From: Nocardia wallacei
GTDB lineage: Bacteria > Actinomycetota > Actinomycetes > Mycobacteriales > Mycobacteriaceae
NCBI RefSeq assembly: GCF_029869545.1
Contig: NZ_JARWQD010000257.1
Location: 1 to 51,803 of the forward strand
Length of the DNA stretch: 51,803 bases
Direction: 5' to 3'
Positions 29,089 to 38,300 of the stretch are shown piece by piece; position 1 is the first letter of the stretch; the number at the start of each line of letters is the position of its first letter. The translations under genes were made by a program, and so were the position numbers. Below the pieces are notes generated by a model, which was not told where the DNA came from, made no database searches, and worked only from the letters and a program-made list of their open reading frames with translations.

Positions 29089-29175
29089 GAACGACAGCCT
29101 GCCGACCCGGCCAGCTGCGCCTATAGGAAATTTCGGCACGGCCACCCGGGCCCGGGCGCGCCTACAGTGGAGCCG

Positions 29176-29979
29176 GTGACCAGCACGCTGTCCCCGATCC
29201 GCACGGTCGAGCGCTTCACGCGCCCGATCCCGGTGCCCGCCGCCCTGCGGCCGTGGTTCGGCGCGGCCGACAGCATCGCGGACCACCCGGAGCCGACCGA
29301 GCCGTTCATCCACGTTCCCGAGGTGACCACCCGGCTGGTGCTGCGCGACTCGGCTAGCGGGCGGCGGGATGTGCTGGTGATCGGCCCGCTCACCCGCGCG
29401 ACGTACAAGGCAACCGCCACACCCGCGTCCTGCCTGCGGCTCGGGCTGGCTCCGGGCGCGGCGCACACCCTGCTGGGCGTACCGGCGGCGGACCTGACCG
29501 ATCGCGGCATACCGCTGGCCGAATTGCCCGGTCCCCTCGCCGGATTCGCCGACGAGCTGTCGCGCACCACGCCCGGGGAGATCCCGGCCTTGCTGGAAGC
29601 AGTACTGCCGCAGCGCATCCCGGACACCGATACCGCCCAGCGGGCCCTGCTGCGCGCGGCCACGGCGCTGTTGTCGACCACCACCGCGACGATCCCCGAG
29701 GTCGCCGCCCGGCTGGCGGTGAGCGAACGTCACCTGCGCAACCTGTTCGCGCTCGGAATCGGCGTCTCCCCCAAGCATTTCGCCCGGATCGATCGGCTGC
29801 GCCGGATGCTCCCCGCGGCCGCGCACACGCCGCTGGCCCGGCTCGCGGCGGAACAGGGCTACTACGACCAATCCCACATGACCGCCGACTTCAGAATTCT
29901 GATGGGCGTCCCACCGACCTCCTTCTTCGAAGGCAGGTTCCCGCCACCTACCCCCTGCTCGGTACGCCTGCGCCGGTGA
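29176..29979 (+). CDS. AraC-family transcriptional regulator
   Basis: 267 residues. The C-terminal double helix-turn-helix is clear: IPEVAARLAVSERHLRNLF, then SPKHFARIDRLRRML, LARLAAEQGYYDQSHMTADF and the end FRILMGVPPTSFF. The N-terminal half (FIHVPEVTTRLVLRDSASG, VLVIGPLTRATYKA) is a small effector-binding domain as in actinobacterial DUF6597-type AraC proteins. The GTG start at 29176 has GGAG close upstream. The likely target is the divergent NmrA-like gene. Confidence 0.85.
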   Translation: MTSTLSPIRTVERFTRPIPVPAALRPWFGAADSIADHPEPTEPFIHVPEVTTRLVLRDSASGRRDVLVIGPLTRATYKATATPASCLRLGLAPGAAHTLLGVPAADLTDRGIPLAELPGPLAGFADELSRTTPGEIPALLEAVLPQRIPDTDTAQRALLRAATALLSTTTATIPEVAARLAVSERHLRNLFALGIGVSPKHFARIDRLRRMLPAAAHTPLARLAAEQGYYDQSHMTADFRILMGVPPTSFFEGRFPPPTPCSVRLRR

Positions 29980-29998
29980 AGCATGCTGCGCCGCAGGC

Positions 29999-30598
29999 TC
30001 AGTCGTCCGCTTCCGGGCCCAGTACGGAGTCCAGCAGCCGTCGCAGGGCCCACTCGAAATCGGCGACGGGGTCGGCCGCGGCGAGGTGCGGGCGGGCCGC
30101 GGTGAGGGCGGGATACGCGGCCGGGTCGACCTCGAATCCGGGATGGCCGAGGGGATGCTCGTTGACGACGTATCCGAGCAGCAGGTGCCAGACGGCGCGG
30201 TAGGTGCGCGCCGCGACCTGCGGACTGAGACCGGCGTCGAGCAGGGCACCGATCCCCGACTCCGCGAAGGGCAGCGCGGTGGCCGTCACCGAGGTGGCGT
30301 CGATGATCACCTTGGCGGCCCACGGATGGTCGAGCAGGACCCGATGCGCCCCGAGCCACTGCCGCACGATGCGCTCCCGCGGCCCGCCGTCCCGGACCAC
30401 CGGAAACGCGCGGGCGAGGTCCTCGTTCAACAGGGCGAGCAGCTCACGACGATCGGCGATGTGCCGGTAGAGCGAGGCCTGACCGGTGTTCAGCTCGTGC
30501 GCCACCCGCCGCAGCGTAAGCGCGGCCAGACCTTCGTCATCGGCGATCCGACGCGCGGCGGCGACGATGGTGTCCCGGTTCAGCGGTTGTTCGCGCAC
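29999..30598 (-). CDS. TetR-family regulator
   Basis: 199 residues from the GTG at 30598 (GGGAG 5 nt upstream; a longer frame to 30643 is less likely because it would enter the promoter). Helix-turn-helix: RDTIVAAARRIADDEGLAAL, then TLRRVAHELNTGQASLYRHI. The C-terminal ligand domain resembles TetR_C proteins that sense hydrophobic drugs. Divergent from the MFS transporter, with a composite operator between them, so it most probably represses both genes until an exported compound binds. Confidence 0.87.
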   Translation of the reverse strand: MREQPLNRDTIVAAARRIADDEGLAALTLRRVAHELNTGQASLYRHIADRRELLALLNEDLARAFPVVRDGGPRERIVRQWLGAHRVLLDHPWAAKVIIDATSVTATALPFAESGIGALLDAGLSPQVAARTYRAVWHLLLGYVVNEHPLGHPGFEVDPAAYPALTAARPHLAAADPVADFEWALRRLLDSVLGPEADD

Positions 30599-30673
30599 CT
30601 CACTCCCTTCTGCCGTGGGTCCGAGCCTAAGCGGCGGCAGCAACGATCCGCGGACAGACCGCCGCCACCCCTT

Positions 30674-30724
30674 GCGAACATCGTTCGCATGTAGTTAGGT
30701 ATGCCTAACGCGAACATCGTTCGC
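30674..30724. promoter_or_regulatory. Composite TetR operator: two identical dyads flanking a third
   Basis: The 15-bp dyad GCGAACatcGTTCGC occurs twice, without a mismatch, at 30674-30688 and 30710-30724 (36 bp apart). Between them is a different perfect inverted repeat, GTTAGGtatgCCTAAC (30694-30709), which abuts the second copy. The cluster lies between the divergent TetR and MFS starts. The identical outer boxes fit TetR dimers; the middle one could be a second site or the site of another regulator. Confidence 0.75.
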
Positions 30725-30740
30725 ACTGGAAGGAGGCCGT

Positions 30741-32111
30741 GTGACCGCCCAGACCCTGACCACCCCGCCCGCGATCCGCCGCACCGCCGCGATGGTCGCC
30801 CTGGCCCTCGGCGTGCTGTCCTACGGGCTGATGCAGACCATGCTGGTGCCCGCGATCGGCGTGCTGCAGCACGCCCTGCACACCAGCGCGACCGGCGCGA
30901 CCTGGGCCGTGATGAGCGCACCCCTACTCGCCAGCGCGATCCTGACGCCGCTGATCAGCCGGCTGGGCGATCGGTACGGGCGGCGGCGCATGCTGCTGAT
31001 CGTGCTCGCGATCTACCTGGCCGCCACGCTGCTCGCGCTCGCCGCACCGACCATCGGCGTGCTCATCGCGGCACGGGCCGGGCAGGGCATCAGCCTCGCG
31101 GTGCTGCCGCTGGCCTTCGGCTCGGTGCCCGACATCCTGCCGCCCGAGCGGGTGCACGCCGGGCTGGGCCTGCTGTCGGGACTGGTGGGCGGGGCGGCGG
31201 GCATCGCGCTGGTGTGCGGCGGACTGATCGTCGACCATGCCTGCTGGCGCTGGCTGTTCGTGGTCGGGGCCGGATTGATCACGGCCGCACTGGTTCTCGG
31301 CTATGTCTCCGTGCCGGATGGTGCGGCGCGCGCCACGGGGCGGCTCGATATCGGCGGAACCGTGCTGCTCGCGGGCGGCCTCTGCGGAATCCTGCTGGCA
31401 CTCACCGTCGGACCGACCAGCGGGTGGCTTGCCGTACCGACCCTGGCCCTGGCCGCCGCCGGGCTCGTGCTGCTGGTGATATTCGTCCGCCTGGAGCGGC
31501 GACTGCGGTACCCGCTCATCGATATGGACCTGGTGCTGCACCGGCCCGTCGGCATCGCGCATCTCGCGGCGCTCACCCTGGGAGCGATCCAGTTCATGTA
31601 CTACGTGCTGGTGCCGAAGCTGGTGGAATTGCCCACGGCGGCAGCCGGATTCGGCGGCTCGGTCACCGCGGCCGGGCTCGTGATGCTGCCGTCCACGCTG
31701 GTGGTGCTGCCCGCGGGCAGCGTGGCGGGCCGGATCATCACCCGCCGGGGCCCACGCGGACCGCTGGTCGCCGGGCTGCTCCTGACCGCGGGCGGCGCGG
31801 CGCTGCTGGCGGTCGCGCACGGCGCATTGTGGCAGCTGGCGGCGTGCGCGCTACCGATCGGGCTCGGCACCGGCCTGGTGATGACCGCGCTGCCCTCGCA
31901 GCTGCATCGCGTCATCGATCCCGGGCGCGCGGCGACGGCCAACGGCATCAACACCGTATCCCGCACCGTCGGAGGCGCTGTGGGCAGTCAGCTGGGTGCC
32001 GCGCTGGTCGTCGGCTCGGTGACCAGCGGGTTCCCCCTCGCCTTCTGGATCGCCACCGCGGTCGGAATCGTCGGCGCGACACTGGTATTCGTCGCCGAAC
32101 CCGCCAGGTGA
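30741..32111 (+). CDS. MFS drug-efflux-type transporter
   Basis: 456 residues with 12-14 hydrophobic segments. Motif A is SRLGDRYGRRRMLLIV after TM2, and motif C-like GLVGGAAGIALVCGGLIVD is present in the helix 5 area, as in drug:H+ antiporters. It likely exports toxic small molecules. GTG start at 30741 immediately after AAGGAGG. Divergent from and presumably repressed by the adjacent TetR protein. Confidence 0.87.
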   Translation: MTAQTLTTPPAIRRTAAMVALALGVLSYGLMQTMLVPAIGVLQHALHTSATGATWAVMSAPLLASAILTPLISRLGDRYGRRRMLLIVLAIYLAATLLALAAPTIGVLIAARAGQGISLAVLPLAFGSVPDILPPERVHAGLGLLSGLVGGAAGIALVCGGLIVDHACWRWLFVVGAGLITAALVLGYVSVPDGAARATGRLDIGGTVLLAGGLCGILLALTVGPTSGWLAVPTLALAAAGLVLLVIFVRLERRLRYPLIDMDLVLHRPVGIAHLAALTLGAIQFMYYVLVPKLVELPTAAAGFGGSVTAAGLVMLPSTLVVLPAGSVAGRIITRRGPRGPLVAGLLLTAGGAALLAVAHGALWQLAACALPIGLGTGLVMTALPSQLHRVIDPGRAATANGINTVSRTVGGAVGSQLGAALVVGSVTSGFPLAFWIATAVGIVGATLVFVAEPAR

Positions 32112-32133
32112 CGCGCGGGAACCCTTCTCCGGC

Positions 32134-32886
32134 TCAGGCGCCGCGGGCCTCTCGTTTCGCTCTCCGACGCGCCAGTTCCTCTTGCTCGAGGACGGCCGCT
32201 TGCTCCAGGGTCGGCGCGCCGCCGCCGAGGCGGGCGGGCACCCAGCGGGCACCTTCGGGCATCTCGTACCCCTGCTGCGCCTGGTCGAGCAGCCGCTCCA
32301 TGCTAGAGCGCAATTCGGCCGTGAGCTCGTCGGCGGGCTCACGCGCCGGGATGGGCGCGCCGATGCGGATATTGATCGGAAAGTTGTGGCGGCCCAGCTG
32401 TTTCGGAATGTCCTTGGTCCACACGCGCTGCGCGCCCCAGATCGTCATCGGCACGATCGGCGCGCCGGATTCGATCGCCATCCGGGCCGCACCCGACTTG
32501 AATTCCTTGAGTTCGAAACTGCGGCTGATGGTCGCCTCGGGATAGACGACCACGATCTCGCCGTCGCGCAGCGCCGCCACCGCCCGCTCGAAGGATTCGG
32601 CACCGGCGGTGCGATCCACGCCGATCGCCTTGCAGTGCTTCATCAACCAGCCGACGATGCCGTGTTCCAGCTCGGCCTTCATCATGTAGCGCACATTGCG
32701 GCCCGATTTGCGGCCCACCAGACCGACTTCCATGAAATCCAGGTACGCGGTGTGATTCACGGCCAGTACCGCCCCGCCGATGCGCGGAATGTGTTCCTGC
32801 CCGGCGATATCGATGCGCAGGCCCTGCGCCCAGAACAGCGTGCGGACCAGACCGGTGAGGACGTCGAAGACGGGCTCTCGCGCCAT
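32134..32886 (-). CDS. PlsC-type 1-acyl-glycerophosphate acyltransferase (Rv3814c-3816c-like), copy 1
   Basis: 250 residues. Acyltransferase blocks: VLAVNHTAYLDFMEVG (NHx4D catalytic pair), a GVDR block, VVYPEATISRSFELKEFKSG (PEGT-like block III) and PIVPMTIWG. It should transfer an acyl chain to lysophosphatidic acid or a similar acceptor. The C-terminal 40 residues (WVPARLGGGAPTLEQA) are shared with its neighbour and continue into a charged coiled tail. It lies 35 bp downstream of the paralogous gene on the same strand. The M. tuberculosis region has three such genes in a row; here there are two. Confidence 0.88.
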   Translation of the reverse strand: MAREPVFDVLTGLVRTLFWAQGLRIDIAGQEHIPRIGGAVLAVNHTAYLDFMEVGLVGRKSGRNVRYMMKAELEHGIVGWLMKHCKAIGVDRTAGAESFERAVAALRDGEIVVVYPEATISRSFELKEFKSGAARMAIESGAPIVPMTIWGAQRVWTKDIPKQLGRHNFPINIRIGAPIPAREPADELTAELRSSMERLLDQAQQGYEMPEGARWVPARLGGGAPTLEQAAVLEQEELARRRAKREARGA

Positions 32887-32921
32887 ACTCCCGAAAACTC
32901 CTGTACTTCCAGCCTTTTCGG

Positions 32922-33704
32922 CTACTGCGTGGCCTCACCCGCGGCCGAGCGCCGGGCGGCTTTCTCGGCGGCCTCCGCGGCATCCATCGCATCGGCCTCC
33001 TCCAGCGTCGGGGCGCTACCGCCGAGGCGGGCGGGCACCCAGTATGCGCCCGGTTCGTGCTCGTAGTCGCGCTGCAGGTCCCGCAGCATCTCCTGCATCG
33101 TCGAGCGCAGCTGCCGGGTCAGCTCGGCGGCGGGCTCGGCGATACTGCCCGATTCCACGACGGGCGGCCGGATGGGCTTGCCGACCGCGATGAAGATCGG
33201 AGTGTTGGTGCGTCCCAGCCGCTTCGGGAAACCCTTGGTCCAGACCCGCTGCGCGCCCCAGATGGTCATCGGAATCAACGGAACCCCCGCCTCGATCGCC
33301 ATCCGCGCGGCGCCCGATTTGAATTCCTTGATCTCGAAACTGCGGCTGATGGTGGCCTCGGGATAGACACCCACCAGCTCTCCCCGCCGCAGATACTCGA
33401 GCGCGGCCTTGTAGGAATCCGCGCCCGCCGACCGGTCCACCGGAATGTGCTTGAGCGCTCGCATGATCGGTCCGGAGATCTTGTCATCGAAGACCTCCTT
33501 CTTCGCCATGAACCTGATGTAGCGCTTCGGCGTCCGCGCCGGAAGCCCCGCATACGTGAAGTCCATGTACCCGGTGTGATTGATCGCGATGACGGCACCA
33601 CCGGTCGCGGGGATGTTCTCATCCCCCCTGACCTCGAATTTCAACCCCTGCACGAAGAAGACGGTGCGGGCCAGGCCGATGATCGTCCGGTAGACGGGTT
33701 CCAC
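32922..33704 (-). CDS. PlsC-type acyltransferase, copy 2
   Basis: 260 residues, paralog of the following gene. Block I: VIAINHTGYMDFTYAG; block III: VGVYPEATISRSFEIKEFKS; block IV: PLIPMTIWGAQRVW. The C-terminus has the shared AYWVPARLGGSAPTLEEADA and an Ala/Glu helix. GTG start at 33704. It is the first gene of a two-gene unit, divergent from a lipoprotein gene across about 70 bp. The acceptor preference of each copy cannot be read from sequence. Confidence 0.88.
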   Translation of the reverse strand: MEPVYRTIIGLARTVFFVQGLKFEVRGDENIPATGGAVIAINHTGYMDFTYAGLPARTPKRYIRFMAKKEVFDDKISGPIMRALKHIPVDRSAGADSYKAALEYLRRGELVGVYPEATISRSFEIKEFKSGAARMAIEAGVPLIPMTIWGAQRVWTKGFPKRLGRTNTPIFIAVGKPIRPPVVESGSIAEPAAELTRQLRSTMQEMLRDLQRDYEHEPGAYWVPARLGGSAPTLEEADAMDAAEAAEKAARRSAAGEATQ

Positions 33705-33773
33705 AATTCAGCTAGCGTAGTCGCAGTCACATTCGCGCCCTCCATCGCACGCGTAGGAAAGAGGTTTGCCGCA

Positions 33774-34643
33774 GTGAAATGCCCTCGACCAGCACGGCGT
33801 ACCCGAAGCTCCCGGCCGCGCCGGGCGGCGCTATTCGCGGGACTCGCGCTGCTGGCCGCCGCGACCGCGGCCGGATGCGATTCGCGGGTCGGCATCGAGG
33901 GCACCGACTACGACACCGGGACCGGGTCCACCTCGACATCGGCCGCCCCCTCGTCCACACCACCGGCCGGGGAGGTGGCGGTCACCGTCTCGTTGGAGTC
34001 CCCGGATCCCGAGGCGGCCGATGCCCTCACCCGCTTCGCGATCGACCTGCAGGAGCTGCCGCGGCCGCAGCTGGTGGACAAGTGCTGGACGATGGCGCCG
34101 CGCAATGTGGAGACGATGTATGCGGACAAGCAGGCCGTCGTGCGGGCGCTGGCCCAGCCCGGCGTCGACGACGGCACCGCGATCACGTGGCAGGGGCCGC
34201 AGGTCCCCGGTCGCGCCGGGATCACCGTCGTCGCTCAGCGCGCCGATATCGCCACCGGCTACGCCTGCCCGCGGGTGTACCCGACCGGCGCCGAGACCTC
34301 CTACAACGATGCCGACGCCCGGCACACCGTGCGCCGCTACCTGGCCCGCAGCACCGGACGGCCGCTCGACCCGGCCGATCGGGAGGACACGCACCCGCTG
34401 ATCTGCGATGCGGCCTGGGATCCCGCGGGCAGCGGCCGCACCGCCGCGGCGCCGCTGTCCACCAATCCGGGCAAGCTCACCGGCGTGCGGTCCTTCGTCG
34501 ACCAGTCGATCACGTCCGCACCGCTGCGCGGGAACTATCTGTCGGTGTCGGCGCCGGTCACCACCGCCTCCGGGACCCAGGAGCAGACCTTCACCCTGCG
34601 GCTCACCGACCAGGGCTACTGCCTCGGCGACGTCTCCGGCTAG
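33774..34643 (+). CDS. Hypothetical lipoprotein
   Basis: 289 residues. Arg-rich start, one hydrophobic segment (AALFAGLALLAAATAAGC) with lipobox TAAGC near residue 29, then a Thr/Ser/Pro linker and a soluble domain of about 230 residues with four cysteines (VDKCWTM, GYACPRV, PLICDAA, GYCLGD). No family recognised. GTG at 33774 with AGGAAAGAGG upstream. It lies 44 bp before the MBL/Rieske gene on the same strand, so the two are probably co-transcribed. Confidence 0.75.
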   Translation: MKCPRPARRTRSSRPRRAALFAGLALLAAATAAGCDSRVGIEGTDYDTGTGSTSTSAAPSSTPPAGEVAVTVSLESPDPEAADALTRFAIDLQELPRPQLVDKCWTMAPRNVETMYADKQAVVRALAQPGVDDGTAITWQGPQVPGRAGITVVAQRADIATGYACPRVYPTGAETSYNDADARHTVRRYLARSTGRPLDPADREDTHPLICDAAWDPAGSGRTAAAPLSTNPGKLTGVRSFVDQSITSAPLRGNYLSVSAPVTTASGTQEQTFTLRLTDQGYCLGDVSG

Positions 34644-34687
34644 CGGCTACCCTGGGTGGCTGGCAACGGTTCAGGAGGGACTTCTTC

Positions 34688-36226
34688 GTGCAGATCACCA
34701 GCGTCGGACACGCCGGATTTCACATCCGTACCCCGGCCGGGACGATCCTCTGCGATCCGTGGGTCAACCCGGCGTACTTCGGTTCGTGGTTCCCGTTCCC
34801 GGACAACACCCGGCTCGACTGGGACGAGCTGGGCGACTGCGACTTCCTGTACGTCTCGCATCTGCACCGTGACCACTTCGACGCGAAGAACCTGACCGAG
34901 CACATCAACAAGGACGCCACCGTCCTGCTGCCCGACTACCCGGTGCCGGACCTGAAGCGCGAGCTGGAGAAGCTGGGTTTTCACAAGTTCTTCGAGACCG
35001 AGGATTCGGTCAAGCACACCGTGACCGGTCCGGGCGGCGATCTGGACGTCATGATCATCGCGTTGCGCGCGCCCGCCGACGGCCCGATCGGCGACTCCGG
35101 CCTGGTGGTCTCCGACGGCGAGACCGTGTGCTTCAACATGAACGACGCCCGCCCGGTCGATATGGACGTGCTGCACGAGCAGTTCGGCCACGTCGACATC
35201 CACCTGCTGCAGTACTCCGGCGCCATCTGGTACCCGATGGTCTACGACATCCCGACGCGGACGAAGGCCAAGTTCGGCCAGCAGAAGCGCCAGCGCGGAA
35301 TGGACCGGGCGCGCAGCTACATCGAGCAGGTCGGCGCGACCTGGGTGGTGCCCTCGGCGGGTCCGCCGGTATTCCTGGACGACGAGCTGCGCTACCTCAA
35401 CGACGACCACGGCGACGAGGGCAACATCTTCCCCGACCAGATGGTCTTCCTGGAGCAGATGCGCATCCACGGCAATGCCGGTGGGGTGCTGATGATTCCG
35501 GGTTCGGTCGCCGATGTGCGCGGGGCCGAGCTGGAGCTGACCCATCCGTTCGATCCGGCCGAGATCTACGACGACAAGGCCGCCTACATCGAACAGATGG
35601 CCCGGCGCATGGCGCCCGTGCTGGCGGCGGAGAAGGCGAGCTGGGCCACCGGCGAGGGCCCGCTGCTACCCCAGCTCAAGGAGCTGCTCGAGCCGATCAT
35701 GGCGCAGAGCGACCTGATCTGCGACGGCATCGGCTACCCCGTCGGCCTGGTGCTGGGCGAGGAGACCGTGGTGCTCGACTTCCCCAAGCGCGTGGTGCGC
35801 GGCCCGATAGACGGAGAGGGCAAGTACCGCTACGGTTTCCGCATCGATCCGCAGCTGGTGCGCACGGTGCTGCGCGACGGCGAACCCGACTGGGTGAACA
35901 CCATCTTCCTGTCCACGCGATTCGAGGCGTGGCGCATCGGCGGCTACAACGAGTACCTCTACACCTTCTTCAAATGCCTCACCGACGAGCGCATCGCCTA
36001 CGCCGACGGCTGGTTCTCCGAGGCGCACGACGACTCGGCCTCCTGTGAGATCGCGGGCTGGGAGGTGCAGCGCCGCTGCCCGCACCTGAAGGCCGACCTG
36101 TCGAAATTCGGTGTGGTGGAAGGCAATACGCTCACCTGCAACCTGCACGGCTGGCAGTGGGATCTGGAGAGCGGGCGCTGCAAGACCTCCAAGGGACACG
36201 AGCTGCGCTCCCGCAAGCTCGCCTGA
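34688..36226 (+). CDS. Metallo-beta-lactamase fold / Rieske [2Fe-2S] fusion (Rv3818-like)
   Basis: 512 residues. N-terminal UlaG-like metallo-beta-lactamase domain with YVSHLHRDHFDAKNL (HxHxDH), GDSGLVVSDGETVCFNMND and MIPGSVADV. The C-terminal end has a Rieske cluster: RCPHLKADLSKFGVVEGN (CxH) followed by LTCNLHGWQWD (CxxH). This arrangement resembles CMP-N-acetylneuraminate hydroxylase and the mycobacterial Rv3818. The two domains suggest a cytosolic oxygenase or oxidoreductase with unknown substrate. The GTG start at 34688 follows AGGAGGGA. Confidence 0.88.
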   Translation: MQITSVGHAGFHIRTPAGTILCDPWVNPAYFGSWFPFPDNTRLDWDELGDCDFLYVSHLHRDHFDAKNLTEHINKDATVLLPDYPVPDLKRELEKLGFHKFFETEDSVKHTVTGPGGDLDVMIIALRAPADGPIGDSGLVVSDGETVCFNMNDARPVDMDVLHEQFGHVDIHLLQYSGAIWYPMVYDIPTRTKAKFGQQKRQRGMDRARSYIEQVGATWVVPSAGPPVFLDDELRYLNDDHGDEGNIFPDQMVFLEQMRIHGNAGGVLMIPGSVADVRGAELELTHPFDPAEIYDDKAAYIEQMARRMAPVLAAEKASWATGEGPLLPQLKELLEPIMAQSDLICDGIGYPVGLVLGEETVVLDFPKRVVRGPIDGEGKYRYGFRIDPQLVRTVLRDGEPDWVNTIFLSTRFEAWRIGGYNEYLYTFFKCLTDERIAYADGWFSEAHDDSASCEIAGWEVQRRCPHLKADLSKFGVVEGNTLTCNLHGWQWDLESGRCKTSKGHELRSRKLA

Positions 36227-36229
36227 ACA

Positions 36230-37276
36230 CTAGCGAGTCGCGCCGTAGTGGGCCGCGACTCGGGCGCGCTCCAGGATGCGCAGGGCCGCGATGGCATCGC
36301 GGGGATCGACCGGGGGTGGGGCGTCGTCGAGCAGGGCGTCGGCGACGGCGGTGTAGAAGGCCGGGTAGTCGCCGGGCTCGGTCGGTGTGGGGTGGGTGTC
36401 GCCCTCTGTGCCCAGCAGTCCCCAGTGCTCGGGTTCCACTGTGCCCCAGGCGGTTCCCGTCGCCGGGCGGCGGCCGTCCCGGAGCGCGGATTCCTGCGGG
36501 TCCAAGCCGTAGGACGCGTAGCCGCTGCGCGAACCCAGTACGCGGAAGCGCGGGCCCAGCTGCGGGGCGACGGCACTCATCCACAGATGTGAGCGCACGC
36601 CGGAAACGTGCGTCAGCGCCACGAAGGCATCGTCGTCGGCCCGCACACCGGCGCGGCGCGTGTCGAGTTCGCAGTACACATCGGCCACCGGGCCGAACAG
36701 CGTCAGCGCCTGGTCGATCAGGTGACTGCCGAGGTCGTAGAGGATGCCCGCACCGTCGTCGACGCCCCCGGCCTCCCGCCATCCGCCCTTGGTGACCGGC
36801 CGCCACCGCTCGAAACGGGATTCGAAGCGGCGCACCTCGCCCAGGCTGCCGTCCGCGATCAACCGGCGGACCGTGCGAAAGTCGCTGTCCCAGCGCCGGT
36901 TCTGGAAGACGGTCAGCAACAGCCCGGCCCGCTCGGCCGCCGCGACGACCTGCTCCCCCTCGGCGGCGGTGAGCGTGAACGGTTTGTCGACGACCACCGG
37001 CAGTCCCGCCCCCAGCGCCCGCATCGCCAACGGCGCGTGGGTGCGATTGGGCGTCGCGACCACCACGAGATCGATGCCCGCCGCATCCGCGAACACCTCC
37101 TCGGCGTCGGGCGCCACCCGCACCCCGGGATGTTCGGCACGCGCCCGCTCGGCCCGCTCCCCGGAGGAGGTCACCACCGCCGCCACCCGCATCCGCGGCT
37201 CGGCGGCGATCAGCGGCGCATGAAACACCGACCCGGCCAGCCCGTACCCGATCACCGCGACACCCAGTTCCCGCAT
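36230..37276 (-). CDS. Gfo/Idh/MocA-family oxidoreductase
   Basis: 348 residues. NAD(P)-binding N-terminus GVAVIGYGLAGSVFHAPLIA, VATPNRTHAPLAMRAL, and the family motif PVVVDKPFTLTAAEGE (the EKP-type lysine). The C-terminal domain has GGVDDGAGILYDLGSHLIDQ with the typical DLGSHLID. It probably oxidises a sugar or cyclitol. ATG at 37276 with AAGGAG 4 nt upstream. Its stop lies 3 bp from the convergent MBL/Rieske stop. Confidence 0.88.
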   Translation of the reverse strand: MRELGVAVIGYGLAGSVFHAPLIAAEPRMRVAAVVTSSGERAERARAEHPGVRVAPDAEEVFADAAGIDLVVVATPNRTHAPLAMRALGAGLPVVVDKPFTLTAAEGEQVVAAAERAGLLLTVFQNRRWDSDFRTVRRLIADGSLGEVRRFESRFERWRPVTKGGWREAGGVDDGAGILYDLGSHLIDQALTLFGPVADVYCELDTRRAGVRADDDAFVALTHVSGVRSHLWMSAVAPQLGPRFRVLGSRSGYASYGLDPQESALRDGRRPATGTAWGTVEPEHWGLLGTEGDTHPTPTEPGDYPAFYTAVADALLDDAPPPVDPRDAIAALRILERARVAAHYGATR

Positions 37277-37295
37277 ACCGCTCCTTCCTCCACCG

Positions 37296-38297
37296 TCACC
37301 ACCGCACGTCATTGTCCGCCCCGCGCTGCCGCGGGACGCGGATCGCCCTCGGCCGACGCGCCGCGACGGCCACGGCCACCAGCGTCAGGACACAACCCGC
37401 CAGGGTGGCCGCGGACAATCCGGAACCCGTGGGCAGCGCCAGGTCGAGAACCACCGCGGCCAGCAGCTGCCCGGCCACCGATGTGAGGCCCAGCAGCAAC
37501 ACACCGATCCAGCGGACCACCGCCGCGGCCAGCGCGATGAAGACGACACCGATCACGCCACCGAGGTACAGCCACGGCTCGGAGGGGAACTCGGCGGGCC
37601 ATCCGATGCGCGCGAGGACCACGGACTCGACGACGAGCAGCCCGGCAACCCCCGTCGCGAAATTGACCAGCGTGGCCGAATAGGGCCCGCCGACCACCCC
37701 GATCTGCCCGTTCATCGCCTGCTGCCAGGCCAGCCCGATCCCGGCCAGCGCCGGAAACGCGATCAGCGCCGCGGGCGGAATCGCACCCAGCAGATCGCCC
37801 GCCGCGGAGGCCGAGTGGCCCGCCCCCGACCCACCGGCGGCCGAGATCCCCACCGCGGCCAGCGCGAGCGCCGCGCCCGTGACGCGCAGGACCGTCACAG
37901 GTGTCCGCCCGCCCGGCCCCAGCCCGAGCCGGTCGACCACGAGGCTGCTCGTCAACTGCCCCGCCACGACCGCGACGGTGAACGCGGTAACCCCGATCGC
38001 CGCCACCGTAAGCCCTTGGCACGCAACGAACAACGCCCCGCAGAGCCCGCCGAGCAGCTGCCACCACCGCAGCCCGCCGCGCGCGACCGCCCGCCACACC
38101 GCCCGGACCCCCGCGCGCAACCGCCCGCTCAGCGCGAACGCCACGCCCAGCACCAGCAGCCCGGACCCGAAACTGACCACGGCCGCGGCGATCCCGTCCT
38201 GCAACCGCTCGCCCAGCGCACCGTTCACCCGCCCCTGCACGGCCACACCCGCGCCGATGCACAGGCCGCACCCCACCCCGAGTTCTCTGCGCAACAA
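37296..38297 (-). CDS. YdcZ-type (DUF606) DMT transporter
   Basis: 333 residues with about ten hydrophobic segments and two repeats: GAGVAVQGRVNGALGERLQD at the first helix and GIGLAWQQAMNGQIGVVGGP at the sixth, the Q-xx-N motif of the YdcZ family. Substrates of the family are poorly known. The start appears to be TTG (38297 or 38294), 3 nt after the stop of the GGDEF/EAL gene and without a strong Shine-Dalgarno, so it is likely coupled to that gene. A later GTG is possible but would cut into the first helix. Confidence 0.8.
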   Translation of the reverse strand: MLRRELGVGCGLCIGAGVAVQGRVNGALGERLQDGIAAAVVSFGSGLLVLGVAFALSGRLRAGVRAVWRAVARGGLRWWQLLGGLCGALFVACQGLTVAAIGVTAFTVAVVAGQLTSSLVVDRLGLGPGGRTPVTVLRVTGAALALAAVGISAAGGSGAGHSASAAGDLLGAIPPAALIAFPALAGIGLAWQQAMNGQIGVVGGPYSATLVNFATGVAGLLVVESVVLARIGWPAEFPSEPWLYLGGVIGVVFIALAAAVVRWIGVLLLGLTSVAGQLLAAVVLDLALPTGSGLSAATLAGCVLTLVAVAVAARRPRAIRVPRQRGADNDVRW

Positions 38298-38300
38298 CCG

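Noticed and set aside
28219..30249. 676-residue fusion ending in the NmrA-like protein
   Set aside because: The upstream part is antisense to the AraC gene; the Rossmann start at 29088 marks the real beginning.
30691..30709. Iron box before the MFS transporter
   Set aside because: The best alignment to the 19-bp consensus is 13 of 19 with only one good half-site; I kept it as part of the TetR operator cluster.
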